Assembly: GCF_000150275.1 (NCBI RefSeq)
Contig: NW_002060947.1
Span: forward strand, 6,907,211 to 6,971,210
Reading direction: 5' to 3'
Length of the DNA: 64,000 nucleotides
Origin: Trichoplax adhaerens
Lineage: Eukaryota > Placozoa > Uniplacotomia > Trichoplacea > Trichoplacidae
Shown one piece after another: positions 13,240-24,816 of the stretch. The notes under the pieces were generated by a model. It made no database searches. It was not told where the DNA came from and saw only the letters and a list, made by a program, of their open reading frames with translations. Positions within the stretch are counted from its first letter, which is position 1. Each line of letters begins with the position of its first letter. The translations under genes were made by a program, and so were the position numbers.

Positions 13240-13620
13240 GCACTAGTAGCATCTAAAATGTAGCCTAATTTCGCATGACAATTAAACTTTGTAGTTAATA
13301 TATGCATACACCTGTATCGTTGAGAGTTTCTATAAAATCCATTGCTGTATATTAGGTTACATAGCATTTATTCCTTAATTGGTATTGTAGTGTGTGTGTA
13401 CTATATGTGTTCGTGTTTAAATAAATCATAGATTGTAATTAAATCTACATAAATCCTTTTCGATAACTGTAACATCCACGATAGAGGTATTTATACCATC
13501 AGGATAAAGTAATGCATGTACTAATAGCATGCCAAATGAAGCATTATTTCGTGTGACAATTGAACTTTATAGCTGTTATAGGCTTACGCCTGTATCGATT
13601 AGAGTTTCTGTAGAGTTCAA
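13240..13620. repeat. Diverged direct repeat of about 100 bp, two copies
   Basis: Copies at about 13240-13342 and 13518-13620 share a GCACTAGTAGC / GTACTAATAGC start, a TGACAATT(A/G)AACTTT core, an ACxCCTGTATCG segment and an AGAGTTTCT end, with scattered substitutions between. Spacing is 278 bp. No terminal inverted repeats or coding content seen. Confidence 0.6.
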
Positions 13621-14366
13621 TTCTAGAACCTTATTAATAGAACGTTTAGTTTTGATACTAGTGAACGCAAGATTATGCCTATATGGATGAAGGCGCCGTG
13701 CACTAGCATTTCAGAACTTCCCACTTAGCCTATAAGCTTGATCCTTAATAGAGATAGGTAGTGGAGCTCTTGTAGTACTAGTTTGATAGTCCCATTCACT
13801 TGCATACTACCCAATCTGATGCTCAAAGATTAGCAATGTACGCGTACTTTAACAATTCTAACCACAATTCTGCAATATACGACGCTACTCTATCAAACAT
13901 CCAGATCATGATTGGTATGCAATATGCGAGCAAAAGAGCAGTTATAAAAGATCGTAGAAAGTTCGATGATCCATGTTAGTCATGCTGCTTAAAAGGAATT
14001 GATATCAGTGGATCCTGGATTCATGATGATTTATATCAGGTCATTGCCATCGGCAAAGGGCTAAAGAGAAGCAGGTAAGCTCGATTGTAGCCCCAAGAAA
14101 GCCTCCTCCAAGATACAGTGCTGTCGTTACTACCTAATGACCACAGTTCGTTACTACAGGTAGCTGTGCATGTGTCCTCATTGATGCAATTATCCTATTA
14201 AGCTATCGCGATGACTACATTGCAACGGATGAAATCTAGAGACCCTTAAGGGTTTCAGGATCAGGAATGAAATCTATCCTGCTACTGCCATTTCTGAGCA
14301 ATTTGCTCCAGCTTGCATGCAGCCTCCAGCCAACATGATCTCAGCCTGACTACTGACTGTATAATC

Positions 14367-14452
14367 ATGGATTATTCGATGAAATGTGTACTGTAATATG
14401 CCGTAGTCCATGGCCTATTCGATGCACCGTGTAGTGTGCAGTAGTCTATGGC
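14367..14452. repeat. Short tandem duplication of about 42 bp
   Basis: Two imperfect adjacent copies begin CATGGATTATTCGATG and CATGGCCTATTCGATG and both end in a (C/A)GTAGTC(C/T)ATGG-like motif. Degenerate, no coding content. Confidence 0.45.
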
Positions 14453-17013
14453 ATAATCACTCCTCAACTAATGGACAGTAGTATAAATAAATCGATTCTT
14501 TGCCGATTGCTTCTTCTCCAACCAAGGTAATTCGGAATTGCAGAGCCATGGACAGCAACAGGGTTACTACCGTATACAGTGTACAGAATAGAGTCAATAG
14601 TATGCGATCGATTGGTACGATCGTTTTCGATACTAGCCTAGATCAACGTGATAGAAAAGTAGCAGTGAGGCTGCGCGATGGGTGAAGGATTGGTCAAGGT
14701 AGGGGTCCTACACAAATAAGAGTTCATAATACCTAGTTCACTATCATCATAAATGGGACTGTCAAAGACTAGTAGGGTTAACAGGAACCACCCGGAAGCG
14801 GTCTCGATGGTCACGTCTCGGAACGGGTAGATCTACATTATCGCTAGTAAGTGTTTCAATCATGTCATTGCTAAACACATTGTGCTATCACACCGGAGGC
14901 CTATCGCGGACTTTCACGTCTGGCAAAAGGCGTTGCTGGCCAGAATAGAAATTGGAGATATACAAGGTGGAAATTGCCTTTCCTTTTCATCTTGCTTCTA
15001 CTTATTCAACAGTTCAAGACGATTATTTGATCATTTCTTGGCTATAATCCACTTTCATTCATCAGGATTGGCTTGTGGTAGAAAAGAATAATTGCAATTA
15101 CAATCAGTGCGATCATAGTATTGCAGCTACGGATGAGATTCTGATCATGTCGAGACAGCAAGTGAGATTAGTTAAGGTGATTTCGTTGGATCAGAATAAT
15201 TATAGGATTTCGGAGAATAGTCTTACCGGTTCTCAACCTGAAACATCGACAAATCAAGCCAATAGAGCTGTAAATAAAGCTAAGGGCAAGAGAACTCCAA
15301 CAAAGTAAGCGGATGTCAACTTGAATCCTTCACCAATTAGCCATATTCAATTTCTTCCTGCCCATTGTATTCACAAACACCTCTAGTTTATGGATAAATC
15401 CTACTCAAATACAATTATATATATACATATACAACGGAATGGATGATAGCTAATAGCTACGTTTAATGTTGTCTCTGTTAAGTACGACATATTTAATCGA
15501 CCGCGTTTACAATGAAATTTTTTGATCCCTTTTAGCTTTTACAATAACATTTTAAATCATTTTTACTATTAACAAACAATGTCCACTTTACAGCAATCGT
15601 GCAATTCGATATACATGTAGCATACTGTAATGAGAGTTTAACCGATGCCGCTGCAATCATTTCTCGTTCCGCCACTGTTGCAGTTGTACGGGTCGATTGA
15701 TTATTCTACATGCCGTAGCGTTATTATCTTCACCTTAATTTGAAGAGTATACATTAAACTCTAATTGTATGATTTTGTTGATTGCTATTCGCTAAACTCG
15801 ATAATCCAGGGATAAGGCTTCATTCAATTTATCCCTGAGTGAATAATTTTAACTCTTATTATTGGTTTAACAACTGATCGTGTCCGTTATCATAATAGGA
15901 TAAATTTTATTTTACTATATCGTATTTTAAACAAGCTTACGTTCAATTCTATCGCCCACTCTATTCAAGCCTATTGATAATACAAGACTAATGACTTTTC
16001 GTTTTCAATGTCATACGAGTATCTTAAAAAAGGTGCTTAGTATGTCTTATCCTTTAACTGACGTTCCTTCTAACCTAATAACAAGGAGTCCCTCCGTGGA
16101 AAACATACTATGCCTGTTGATCAATTTACTATTTTCTACCACTTTAGAAACATCCATGAACTCTTAACTCCTAGCATACAGTAATTAAACTCCTGAATTT
16201 CTAGTACTATAGCTAAGAATTAAGCTATAATTGAATGGAATCCTATCATCTGTGTACTAATGTTGCCAATAATGATCTATGATATTGCGCTTGATGTTAT
16301 CTATTAATCCATTTGTTATCATTGATCCATTTTCATTCACCATTTAAAATTATCTACTATATTATAACAATAACCAGCTACATATCAGTTTTTTATCTCA
16401 CACCATTATATCAGCATGTAGAACAAGTTTCTTTTCATTTAATGAATAGTAATTGGGCTATGAAAATAGTTATTATCTTTTCCCAATAAGATGGATAGAT
16501 GTGTGCATCTCCGATGGCGTCGATATTTGAATTCTTGCTTGTCTTGTACCGCACTAATTCTGTAATCTCCTCACATGATCTACATTTTATTTTATTTTGA
16601 TCGGCCATTTTTTACTGATGTTTCCCATCAAAATGATTAATCTAGGAAGTATATTTTATCCAATTTGGGGATTGTTGAGCTCTTTCAGTACTATTACTAC
16701 AGATACAGGATGTAATAATTTCATTTATGTTTTCATCAACAATTTCTCACCCTACCCTCCTGTGAAGATCCGTTACTTAAATAAACATCGATACATAGAA
16801 TGACAAGCAATTTGCTTTAGCTTCATTCAGACAATTCTGCTATTGTTATCGGTACTTTAACGATAATAAACAGTACTTTTCACCTTGTACAGTATTGCTC
16901 TTAAATGATGATTTCGTAGCGGTTTCTAGCTGGTCCTTGAACATTAGCAGTTATAAAGTATGAAAAATGAAACGAGTATGCATCAACATTAAGTATGTCC
17001 TTCTTTTTTATAG

Positions 17014-18960
17014 GCAGGAAATTTTAGCTCGACTTTCTCTGTATAATAAATACCACGAAAAAGGTTCTCCACATTATAAATTGACGTACATCCAGGTAAG
17101 TTGACACTATATGAAACATTTACTGGTATATTCTATAGCCTTTAAGCTGAACTAAATGTAGAAAAATGCCCTATTCAAAACTGTCGAATGAAAGTCTATG
17201 CACACAGCATTGGCCTATTGTAGAACTTTAATATTGTTAAGCAAATTATTGATATAGTTTTCTGTTTTGAAAGGTATGAGAAACCTCTACGGTATCTAAC
17301 TCTCGTAAAAATATGTACAGTCATAACGATCTCCAAAAATTATTAATTTACGGTATAAAAACAAAACGAAAGCTTTGGATCTCTTTCACATTCAGGACGC
17401 CAATGGAATCTTAATTAGTGGTAATCTCCGCGTCCATTGGGGATTAAAGAGACCTATCAAACAAGCCCTTTCATCTACTCAATCACTATATGGTAAGCTA
17501 GATTGCGATTTTTAGAACTTTTTATTACAAAAAGATGCAAGTTTTGAATTCTCGGACACTAAAACTTGCAAAATAACAGTAACAAGCGCCCGTCTACCCT
17601 TCATTTTACCATATTACCCCTAATAATTGCGAAATTCGCGTAAAGAGGTTTTGATAATTTTTATAATTAAATATAATATAATCGATGATAGGCAGCAGCT
17701 CTCAATCTCCATTACCCACTAGAAAGTTGGCTAAGAACCAAGTCAGCGATGCTGTATCTCGGTAAGATTAAAACAACTTGACGCATTACTTAATCCGATC
17801 GAATATATAAATATTTAAATTTCTTATTGATTTAGACCTATATCACTTATGGATGAAGATTTGGTTAGTTAACAGCTTGCATGAGTAATAGTACTACAAC
17901 GCCGTGCGTGCATTACTTGACTATTGCATAATTACAATTCTAGCCACACCAATACAAACTATAATCACGATACTGCGTATTTTATGATACGATATAATAT
18001 CGTAACTTTTAATAATCATTACCTATCACCTTCTAATCCGTACAGGAATCAACGTTTACTCCTCAGTTCGACTCTGCTGCCGCAGTAAATGCTACTAGTC
18101 GAACAACGACACCATTCGTGATCAAAAATTTGTTTCATAAATTTCGTGTAAGCGTGAAATAGTTGCTAGAATCAAATTTCATAGTATACTCGTATGATAA
18201 TTATGGCAGCACCGGTGGGTAATTGATTTTGATATCATTTCTAATAAAATAGATTATCAATAACCCGAAAGAATTTGCATTATTCATAAAACGACCGAAA
18301 ACAGGAGGTAAAGTTACTTGCATAAGATATCCAAACTTAATGCCTTCATTTTTATTCATCATGCGAGGAATCTTTTAATTTTTAAATTGATACGTTCTCA
18401 TTTAGACTGTCGACGATTGAGTGACGTAGAATGTCCATTGCTAGCCAGACTAATGCTGGGTCCTAATGAAGTAATTACTAGTCTTATAGTTGCTATTACT
18501 TAGAAAATAATGTTCGATGACTACTTAATACAAAATTTGCCTTTCAAAATCAGGAAACTTTTCGGATTTTTGTGTGCGAAGTCAATGACCCCAAACCAGC
18601 TGTAAATCCGCAACAGCAAGCGATTGTTTTATCACCAGAAGTTCGTTTTATTGTTATTTAAAGTGTTGTTTTTATCTATGTATGATGATATAGTCTTGTA
18701 CTAAAAAAACTCTGGATACAATCTACAGGCTGCACAATATATCAATTTCTCCTTAACGGAACTATCCAATATTATTGAAATGTACAAAATCGAAGAAGAA
18801 AAAGAAAAACTGAAAATAAAGGAAAAGTAAGTTGGAATAGTAATATCTAATAAGCAGGAAAGAATTATTCAATAATGTTTTTTGCTATTATTACGGCAGG
18901 TACAGCAAGCAAAGGGAACTTTTACAAGACTATCTTGCCAATGCTAGCACGACGTTATAA
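17014..18960 (+). CDS. RASSF2/4/6-type Ras-association protein with SARAH domain (first exon not located)
   Basis: Predicted Ras effector scaffold; vertebrate RASSF2/4/6 bind Ras-family GTPases through the RA domain and MST/Hippo kinases through SARAH. Exons: 17014-17095, 17396-17492, 17692-17761, 17836-17863, 18046-18147, 18253-18307, 18406-18470, 18554-18640, 18729-18826, 18900-18960, giving 247 residues in a continuous frame ending at TAA. The N-terminal block RLSLYNKYHEKG followed by LRVHWGLKRPIKQ matches the RASSF2-group LKTYNLYYEG and WGLRRPI signatures. The RA domain contains TTTPFVIKNLFHKFR, NPKEFALF and CPLLARLMLGPNE. The SARAH helix begins AAQYINFSLTEL and runs through a charged heptad-like stretch to the end. 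One exon is only 28 nt. The first exon needs two bases carried over from an upstream coding exon, which I could not identify, so the start is open. Convergent with LRRC45. Confidence 0.92.
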
Positions 18961-19814
18961 ATTTCCAATCAATCACAAAAATGATTCTTTCATAAATTTG
19001 CACTTTATTTGGATTGTAAATAATTTATATTTAATTATTATCACTATTCACTTGTACATTTTTTGTTATATAGTATCTAGCGTAGTTTGAGTTTGTTCAA
19101 TGGGTAACATATGAAACCAGGACTTTATATAGTTCACCTCGTTACATACCTAACCACAAATATAGCTACATATTTTTTTTATTTATCTGATGCATTTCTA
19201 TGTATTATCATTTTTTATTATTTTTTAATTATGTTTTAAGCAAATTGGATTCAATTTAGGTGTTATTTCTTTGTTTTTTTCTTTATTGCACGCTTGGGAG
19301 TTGCATCACGATCGGGTCATGACTAATTCTGGTTCGACGAAACTATTTACTAGGTTATAATACAATCACGTTGGGATTAATATGTACAATATTGCTTACA
19401 ACCTCGTGCTTAATCCTTCATTCTGCTATAGGAGTAAGGTTATTAAGATGTTGCCTAGAATAGGTAGTCCATTTTTAAATAAAAAGTAATAGTTTCATAA
19501 ATTAAACGAAACTATTTATAGCTATTTATAATTGTAAGTAATGAGACCCGAAAAGCCGGCAACGAACGCGATTAGCCTCATATAGAATACATGAAATTCT
19601 GCTTAAAATATTGTGGCAAGCCATGATCAAGTATTTAAATTATAAATTATGCAAAATACCTAGATGACCTTAATGAAATAGAATATCTATGAAAAGACCT
19701 GCTCTCTAAATATCAGTTACTACGAACTTTACAGTTGCATAAAATTCATATTAACTACAAAATTATAAATTTCTTTCGTAATTCTATACAATTTCTTCTC
19801 TGCTAGCAGTAGTT
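18961..19814. other. Spacer between convergent RASSF and LRRC45 stop codons
   Basis: About 850 bp of T-rich sequence holding the 3' UTRs of two converging genes. An AATAAA occurs near 19478 on the + strand. A small ORF at 18875-19090 overlaps the last RASSF exon in another frame and is not supported. Confidence 0.6.
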
Positions 19815-22800
19815 TTAGGTCGCAGGAGCTGTAAAGTAGTTTTTAAGTGCCGATTCTAGTCCCGAAGTCCGTTTTACTTCCGATCTTGCCTTTTCTAACT
19901 CAATATCACGATCTTTCAATAGATTCTTGAGGGCTCGTAATTCATTATCCTTTTTACCGATCTCTGATTGATATCGTAGCGTATTATCTAAAGATATATC
20001 GCAGAAATTAAAATTGCACCTTTACTATTGAAGTAAGCACATATAAAATTTTCATTTAAATTTTAGCGATATATCGCTTGTAGCTATAAGTAAAAATCGT
20101 CGATCAAAATAAATTAGAAATTACTAAAGTTATGAGAAAGTGAAGGATAAACTATTTATTGTTTCGCTGTGGGTTTCTTGCAAATCCCATTAAACATCAA
20201 ACCTTTAATTAAAGTATAATTCTATTAAATTAGTACAACTGCAAAATCTTGCTAGATGTAACTAATTTCTGAGTAATTGGATTATAAGTTAAGCGACTAA
20301 CTCCTATAAACTGTACTGTAGCTTTAAAATCAACTATAGTTACAAAATTACAGCGTATCTAATTTATATCAGATGCCTAAAAGTATTTGTAAAATTTAAC
20401 CTTGAGCATTTTGATTTAAAGTATAAATTTTTTGCTTTAATTCGTCTTCTAGTTTGCCTTTCTGACGCATTTCTTCTCGAAGTTGCTCATTATCCTGGTT
20501 TACTTTCTTAAATAAAGATCGTGTCGATAATTCGTTTTCTTCCTTTTCCTATCAGCCGGATACAGCATCAACAAAAGCGTTAATATTCATATTTATCTAA
20601 TTATTTAATACCGTATCGTTTATAAATGCTATACAAGAATTTTTTACATTCACTTTTTTGGGTTTAATGACCACCTTCACTACCTTTACTTGTAGGTTAC
20701 GATTATGAATAAGAAATATTTTTTAATATCTTAGTTCAAACTAATGGAATACGGTGTTGATGATCAGTGCTAGCTTTCAATATTTTTTATTCTATTTTAG
20801 CTAGGGTAGAGAGTATATTCGGCTACTATCTTTTCTAGTTGTACGCCTACTAACTCAAGACTAACATATAGTTAGATTAATGTCGCTCAATCAGTAAGTT
20901 AATTCATTTCAGCGCATTTATAAATAATGGAAAAAGTATAGAATAGCTGTTATTTCAGTCGAACGATAGACCAGCATTCATACCTACTTTAATGGACTAT
21001 CATGTACGCTTATAGAATGTAATTCAACCGAGACTGCTATACAATAGAACACTCTAGCAAAGCGGTAAAAATAGGTTTAAATTTCTCAATACCATTTCCA
21101 AGGACCTTATTTTCTTCTTCAAAGAATCAATTTCATTACTTGCTTGCTCTCCTTCCTTCTTAAAATCGTCAATTAATTTTTTCTGTTGCTGTGCGTAGTC
21201 CTATAGTATTTGATATAAATAAGAAGCCAGCCTTACTAAATCGATTTCTATCTCAATTCAAGCCACTACTTTGGAGATGAATTTCATAAGAGATTTACTT
21301 CTTATTGTATCATGTATCTTAAATATCTTGGAAAAATACATTCTATTCAACTATCTCTAATAACTTCTCCTTTCGATATAATTCGAACCATATATTCTTA
21401 ATCTATTTCTAATACTTTCTAACATTAACTAAAATTAATAAGATACTCTTGAGATTATTCAAAAATCTGCATTGATAATGTTACATTCATATAAAGCAAT
21501 CTACTTATTTTATTCTTACCGTTAACTCATTCTTAGATCGTGTTAAAATATCAATTCTTTCTCCAATTTGTCTCATCTTTTCTTGCTATTAAATTAAGTC
21601 CATTTTCAAATTAAACTACTGCATATCCGAGCATCTTTTAAATTATCGTAAAATAATGAAAGTGTAAATGACAGTTATAATTTCTAGTTATGCAATCTAA
21701 CCTCTTCCTTATGCAGGCTTAATCTGATTTCGTTAATTTCTTCTTCGGATTTCATCTTTAGCGTAGTAATTAATTTCTTAGTGTTGACAAGGCTCTATAT
21801 TACCAAATTAAAATGGCAAAAATGTGCAATCTATCTCATTAATCTGTAGTATTAGCTGATTTATCTAGAGAAAAATGTGCTTATTACAAGGTAATTAAAT
21901 TGATTTATTACTTAAAAACCGAGGACGAATACAATATAGCGTGATCGTCAAAAATAAATATAGTAAAACCTGTTCAGATTCGTTTCTTTCTTCCTCTAAT
22001 TTTTCAATACGTTCAAGCAGCAGCTTTTCTCGTTTATTAAAATCCTTGTGCGTGATTTCATTCTGATAATGTTGAACGGTTAAAAACAAATATTAATTAC
22101 CTAAAGATCCAGTATTTTCGTCGTATATTTAAAGGTTTATTTTACACGAGCGATAGATTGTAAATCTAAAACCGCAACCACTATCAACATACTTCGTCAG
22201 TGAAACTATCTTGCATCTCTTTAATCCGTTTCTGACAATGTCTCTTAGTCCTATCTAATCGATCTTGCACATCATTTACTTTTTCTTCGCTCTCTTGCTT
22301 TAATATTTGAATTTCTTGTTTTAGTTCTTCTATAGTCAACTCCTTTTTATCACTTACTCTCTCAACATCAGTACACTAAATGTTGAATAATACATTTGCC
22401 GATTACTATAAATGAAATCTTTCCACCTATAAATGTTGAAACTTTCAAGCAATAGAATATCAATCTATATTTGTATCCCCTACTTTATTCAGTAACGATT
22501 GCAGCTGCTCTTTTAGAGTATCAATTTCTTCTTGCTTTCTAAATTCCATTTCTTCCCTTTTCTTTCTCTCCAGTGCTAGTTCTTGGCCATGTTGATTCAT
22601 GGCATTGGATAAATCATCCTTTAATCGGGTTACTAAATTGCCAAAATCGAAGGATTTCTGATTAGCAAGGGAAAGGGCTGTATTTGCCACTACCAGCCTA
22701 GAGATTAAATCAAATATTCGTTTTTAAAATTAGTATCGACAAATCTGATGTACCAGTTGAATGATCATAAAGAAAAATTAGCGAGAAGAATTTCAGGTTG

Positions 22801-24816
22801 CACTCCATTCAAAATTGCTACAATGGGCGCAGTGGTTGTTAATCCTTCATCAATCCTGAGTATAGTGCTATGCAATAAAAGGAATGCAGTAATTTATTCA
22901 TTGAATTACTTCGCTTCCAGGGTTTTGATAGTGATAGACTTGTTGTTCAACTCATTTAGAGTACCGTCCATTTTCTTATTAAATGTCCTAATTGTCAAAA
23001 TTCAGAACAAGGATAAACTTAGCTAGTATAAAGCGCAGTTAAATTTTTTCAACAAAAAATTAATCATGAATAGTAAGCATAACTACCAGTAACCGTATAT
23101 TTTTTCTATCTATGATGTGTTGCCGCTGTCTATATCGAAAAGTTGAATTTTTAATTGAAAAGTAATTCTATCCGATACTAACTGTTGCAGTTGATCGAAA
23201 AGAGCTTCCTGTTTATCAATTCTATCCAGTAAATCGTGAATCTGTTAGTAAGTAAAAAGTTTAAAATTTTAGTATAGCGAGAAGCAATTCCAAGTAAAAT
23301 ATTTTTATGAACCTATCTACAACCTATAATAGGATATTGCGTTATGATTACAAGAGCAAAATCACAGAAATGAGATGCCTACCTGTAAATCACGATTGTA
23401 ATGTAATTTCTCAAGTCCTTTATTTAAAACTCCTAAACGCTTTTGGTACTCTTCGGAAACGATTTTACACTCTTCATTTTTGTGCACAGAAGAAGCTGTA
23501 ATATAATATTCATATTTAGAAATATCATATAATGCTACTGTGAATAAAGTTAATCTAACCGATAGCCTGCATAATATCAGTGGGGATATTATTGCCATCA
23601 ATTTTTATATTATGTATAACTTTGTTCGTTTGCAGAGCAGTTAATAATGCCCTGCTGCCAATTAAGCCAATATGATTCCAGCGTATATCTACAGTACATA
23701 GTGATATAAAAAGTCTTAGAATGAAGGAATAAAATTTATATGTCTGCATTCCGACTATAATCAGTTCAATTTCATCAATATCCTTTGTGCAGTACATTGG
23801 AATCAAAGGTTGAAATTACCTAGAGTTTGCAAGCATTTATTATTCCCTAAGACCAGAGCTAATTCTTTAGCTTCGCTTTGGCCTATCTGACAATTGGTAA
23901 TGTCCAAATGTTGGAGTGTCTTATTAACAGATAAACCCTCAACTAAATTTGAAAATCCACTTTTGGTGGAAGTTATTGAATTCCAGTCTAACTTTAGCCT
24001 AGAAAACAAGGAAAAAATTATATTACTCGATCCCTTTCATAATGGTTTTGCCAAAAGTAATCTTTTTGGCTGGTATAGATTTGCAGAAAATAACTCTTCC
24101 TTGAGGGATAATTTAGAACTTAAATGTATAATTGACAAGTCACATCAAGCTCTTCAGTTAATAAATGCTATTTTATATTTATACCTTAGCAGAGTTTGTG
24201 TATCTTTCAGCATTAATCCAATCATTTCTGCCCCGATTCCTTTAATGTTATTTCCCTTCAGATTGATATCAGTTATTACTGCATTCTGACCCAAAGCAGG
24301 CGCAATGATGCTACATCCTGAGTAGTACAGAACAAGTTATTAGAGTCAAATTCACTACTTAATATCTTCTCTACGATCAGCATTAATTGATCTGGTAAGG
24401 GAAATGTTTCCCTACCGTTAATTAACAGATTTGTTTGATGAGATAGACTATAAATTGATCTACTATGTACGTGTATACATCTTACCTTCATCACCTAGCA
24501 TACAGTCACTTAAATTTATAACTCGAAACCAATTATCTTTCCGTAAAAATTCTGCTAATGCTACACATGATCTTAGTGTTATATTGCAACCTTCCAGTTC
24601 TAACTTGTGAGTTTCTGTAATAATTAAGTAAAAGTAACGATAATTGGTCTTAATTTTAGTCAACACTTATCTAACTAATTCATTAATTTATCGTTGGCAA
24701 TTATAGTATCAAAGTATTCTGGTCATACCCGTATCGAAATGTTGCATCACTTCAGGTATAGGATCGCAGTCGTATTGGTCGCATAATTTAAGATAATAAT
24801 TTCGTGCATGTTCCAT
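19815..24816 (-). CDS. LRRC45: Leucine-rich repeat-containing protein 45 (centrosome linker), complete, 16 exons
   Basis: In vertebrates LRRC45 is a component of the proteinaceous linker joining centrioles and is associated with cilium formation. Exons, 5' to 3' on the minus strand: 24816-24729, 24614-24486, 24317-24185, 23998-23820, 23688-23560, 23495-23383, 23241-23183, 22987-22910, 22697-22484, 22375-22193, 22062-21970, 21794-21702, 21585-21520, 21200-21093, 20548-20401, 19987-19815. They sum to 1,986 nt, i.e. 661 residues; human LRRC45 is about 670. The N-terminal third carries ribonuclease-inhibitor-like LRRs whose landmarks align with the human protein: NLSDCMLGDEG, NLKGNNI, KLDWNSI, RWNHIGLIGSRAL and DGNNIPTDI. 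Roughly residues 270-661 are one charged coiled coil rich in E, K, Q and L. The start is the first ATG before the LRRs, matching the human N-terminus in position. Several + strand ORFs here are antisense shadows. Confidence 0.95.

Larger units (their letters stand above)
12845..17013. other. Intergenic region with no recognisable gene; may hide the RASSF first exon
   Basis: Apart from the two short repeat pairs listed separately I see no homology. Several ORFs of 60-77 codons occur near 14.5-15.3 kb, but none shows a domain, and the surrounding sequence is slightly richer in G and C than the flanks, which lengthens chance ORFs. The missing N-terminal exon of RASSF should lie here; I could not find one with a matching junction phase. 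Confidence 0.5.

Noticed and set aside
14500-15308. Cluster of 60-77-codon + ORFs
   Set aside because: No domains, no splice continuity and no mobile-element signature; region is merely less AT-rich.
22748-24289. + strand ORFs at 22748-23026 and 23894-24289
   Set aside because: Antisense to LRRC45 exons whose minus-strand frame is conserved and correctly spliced.
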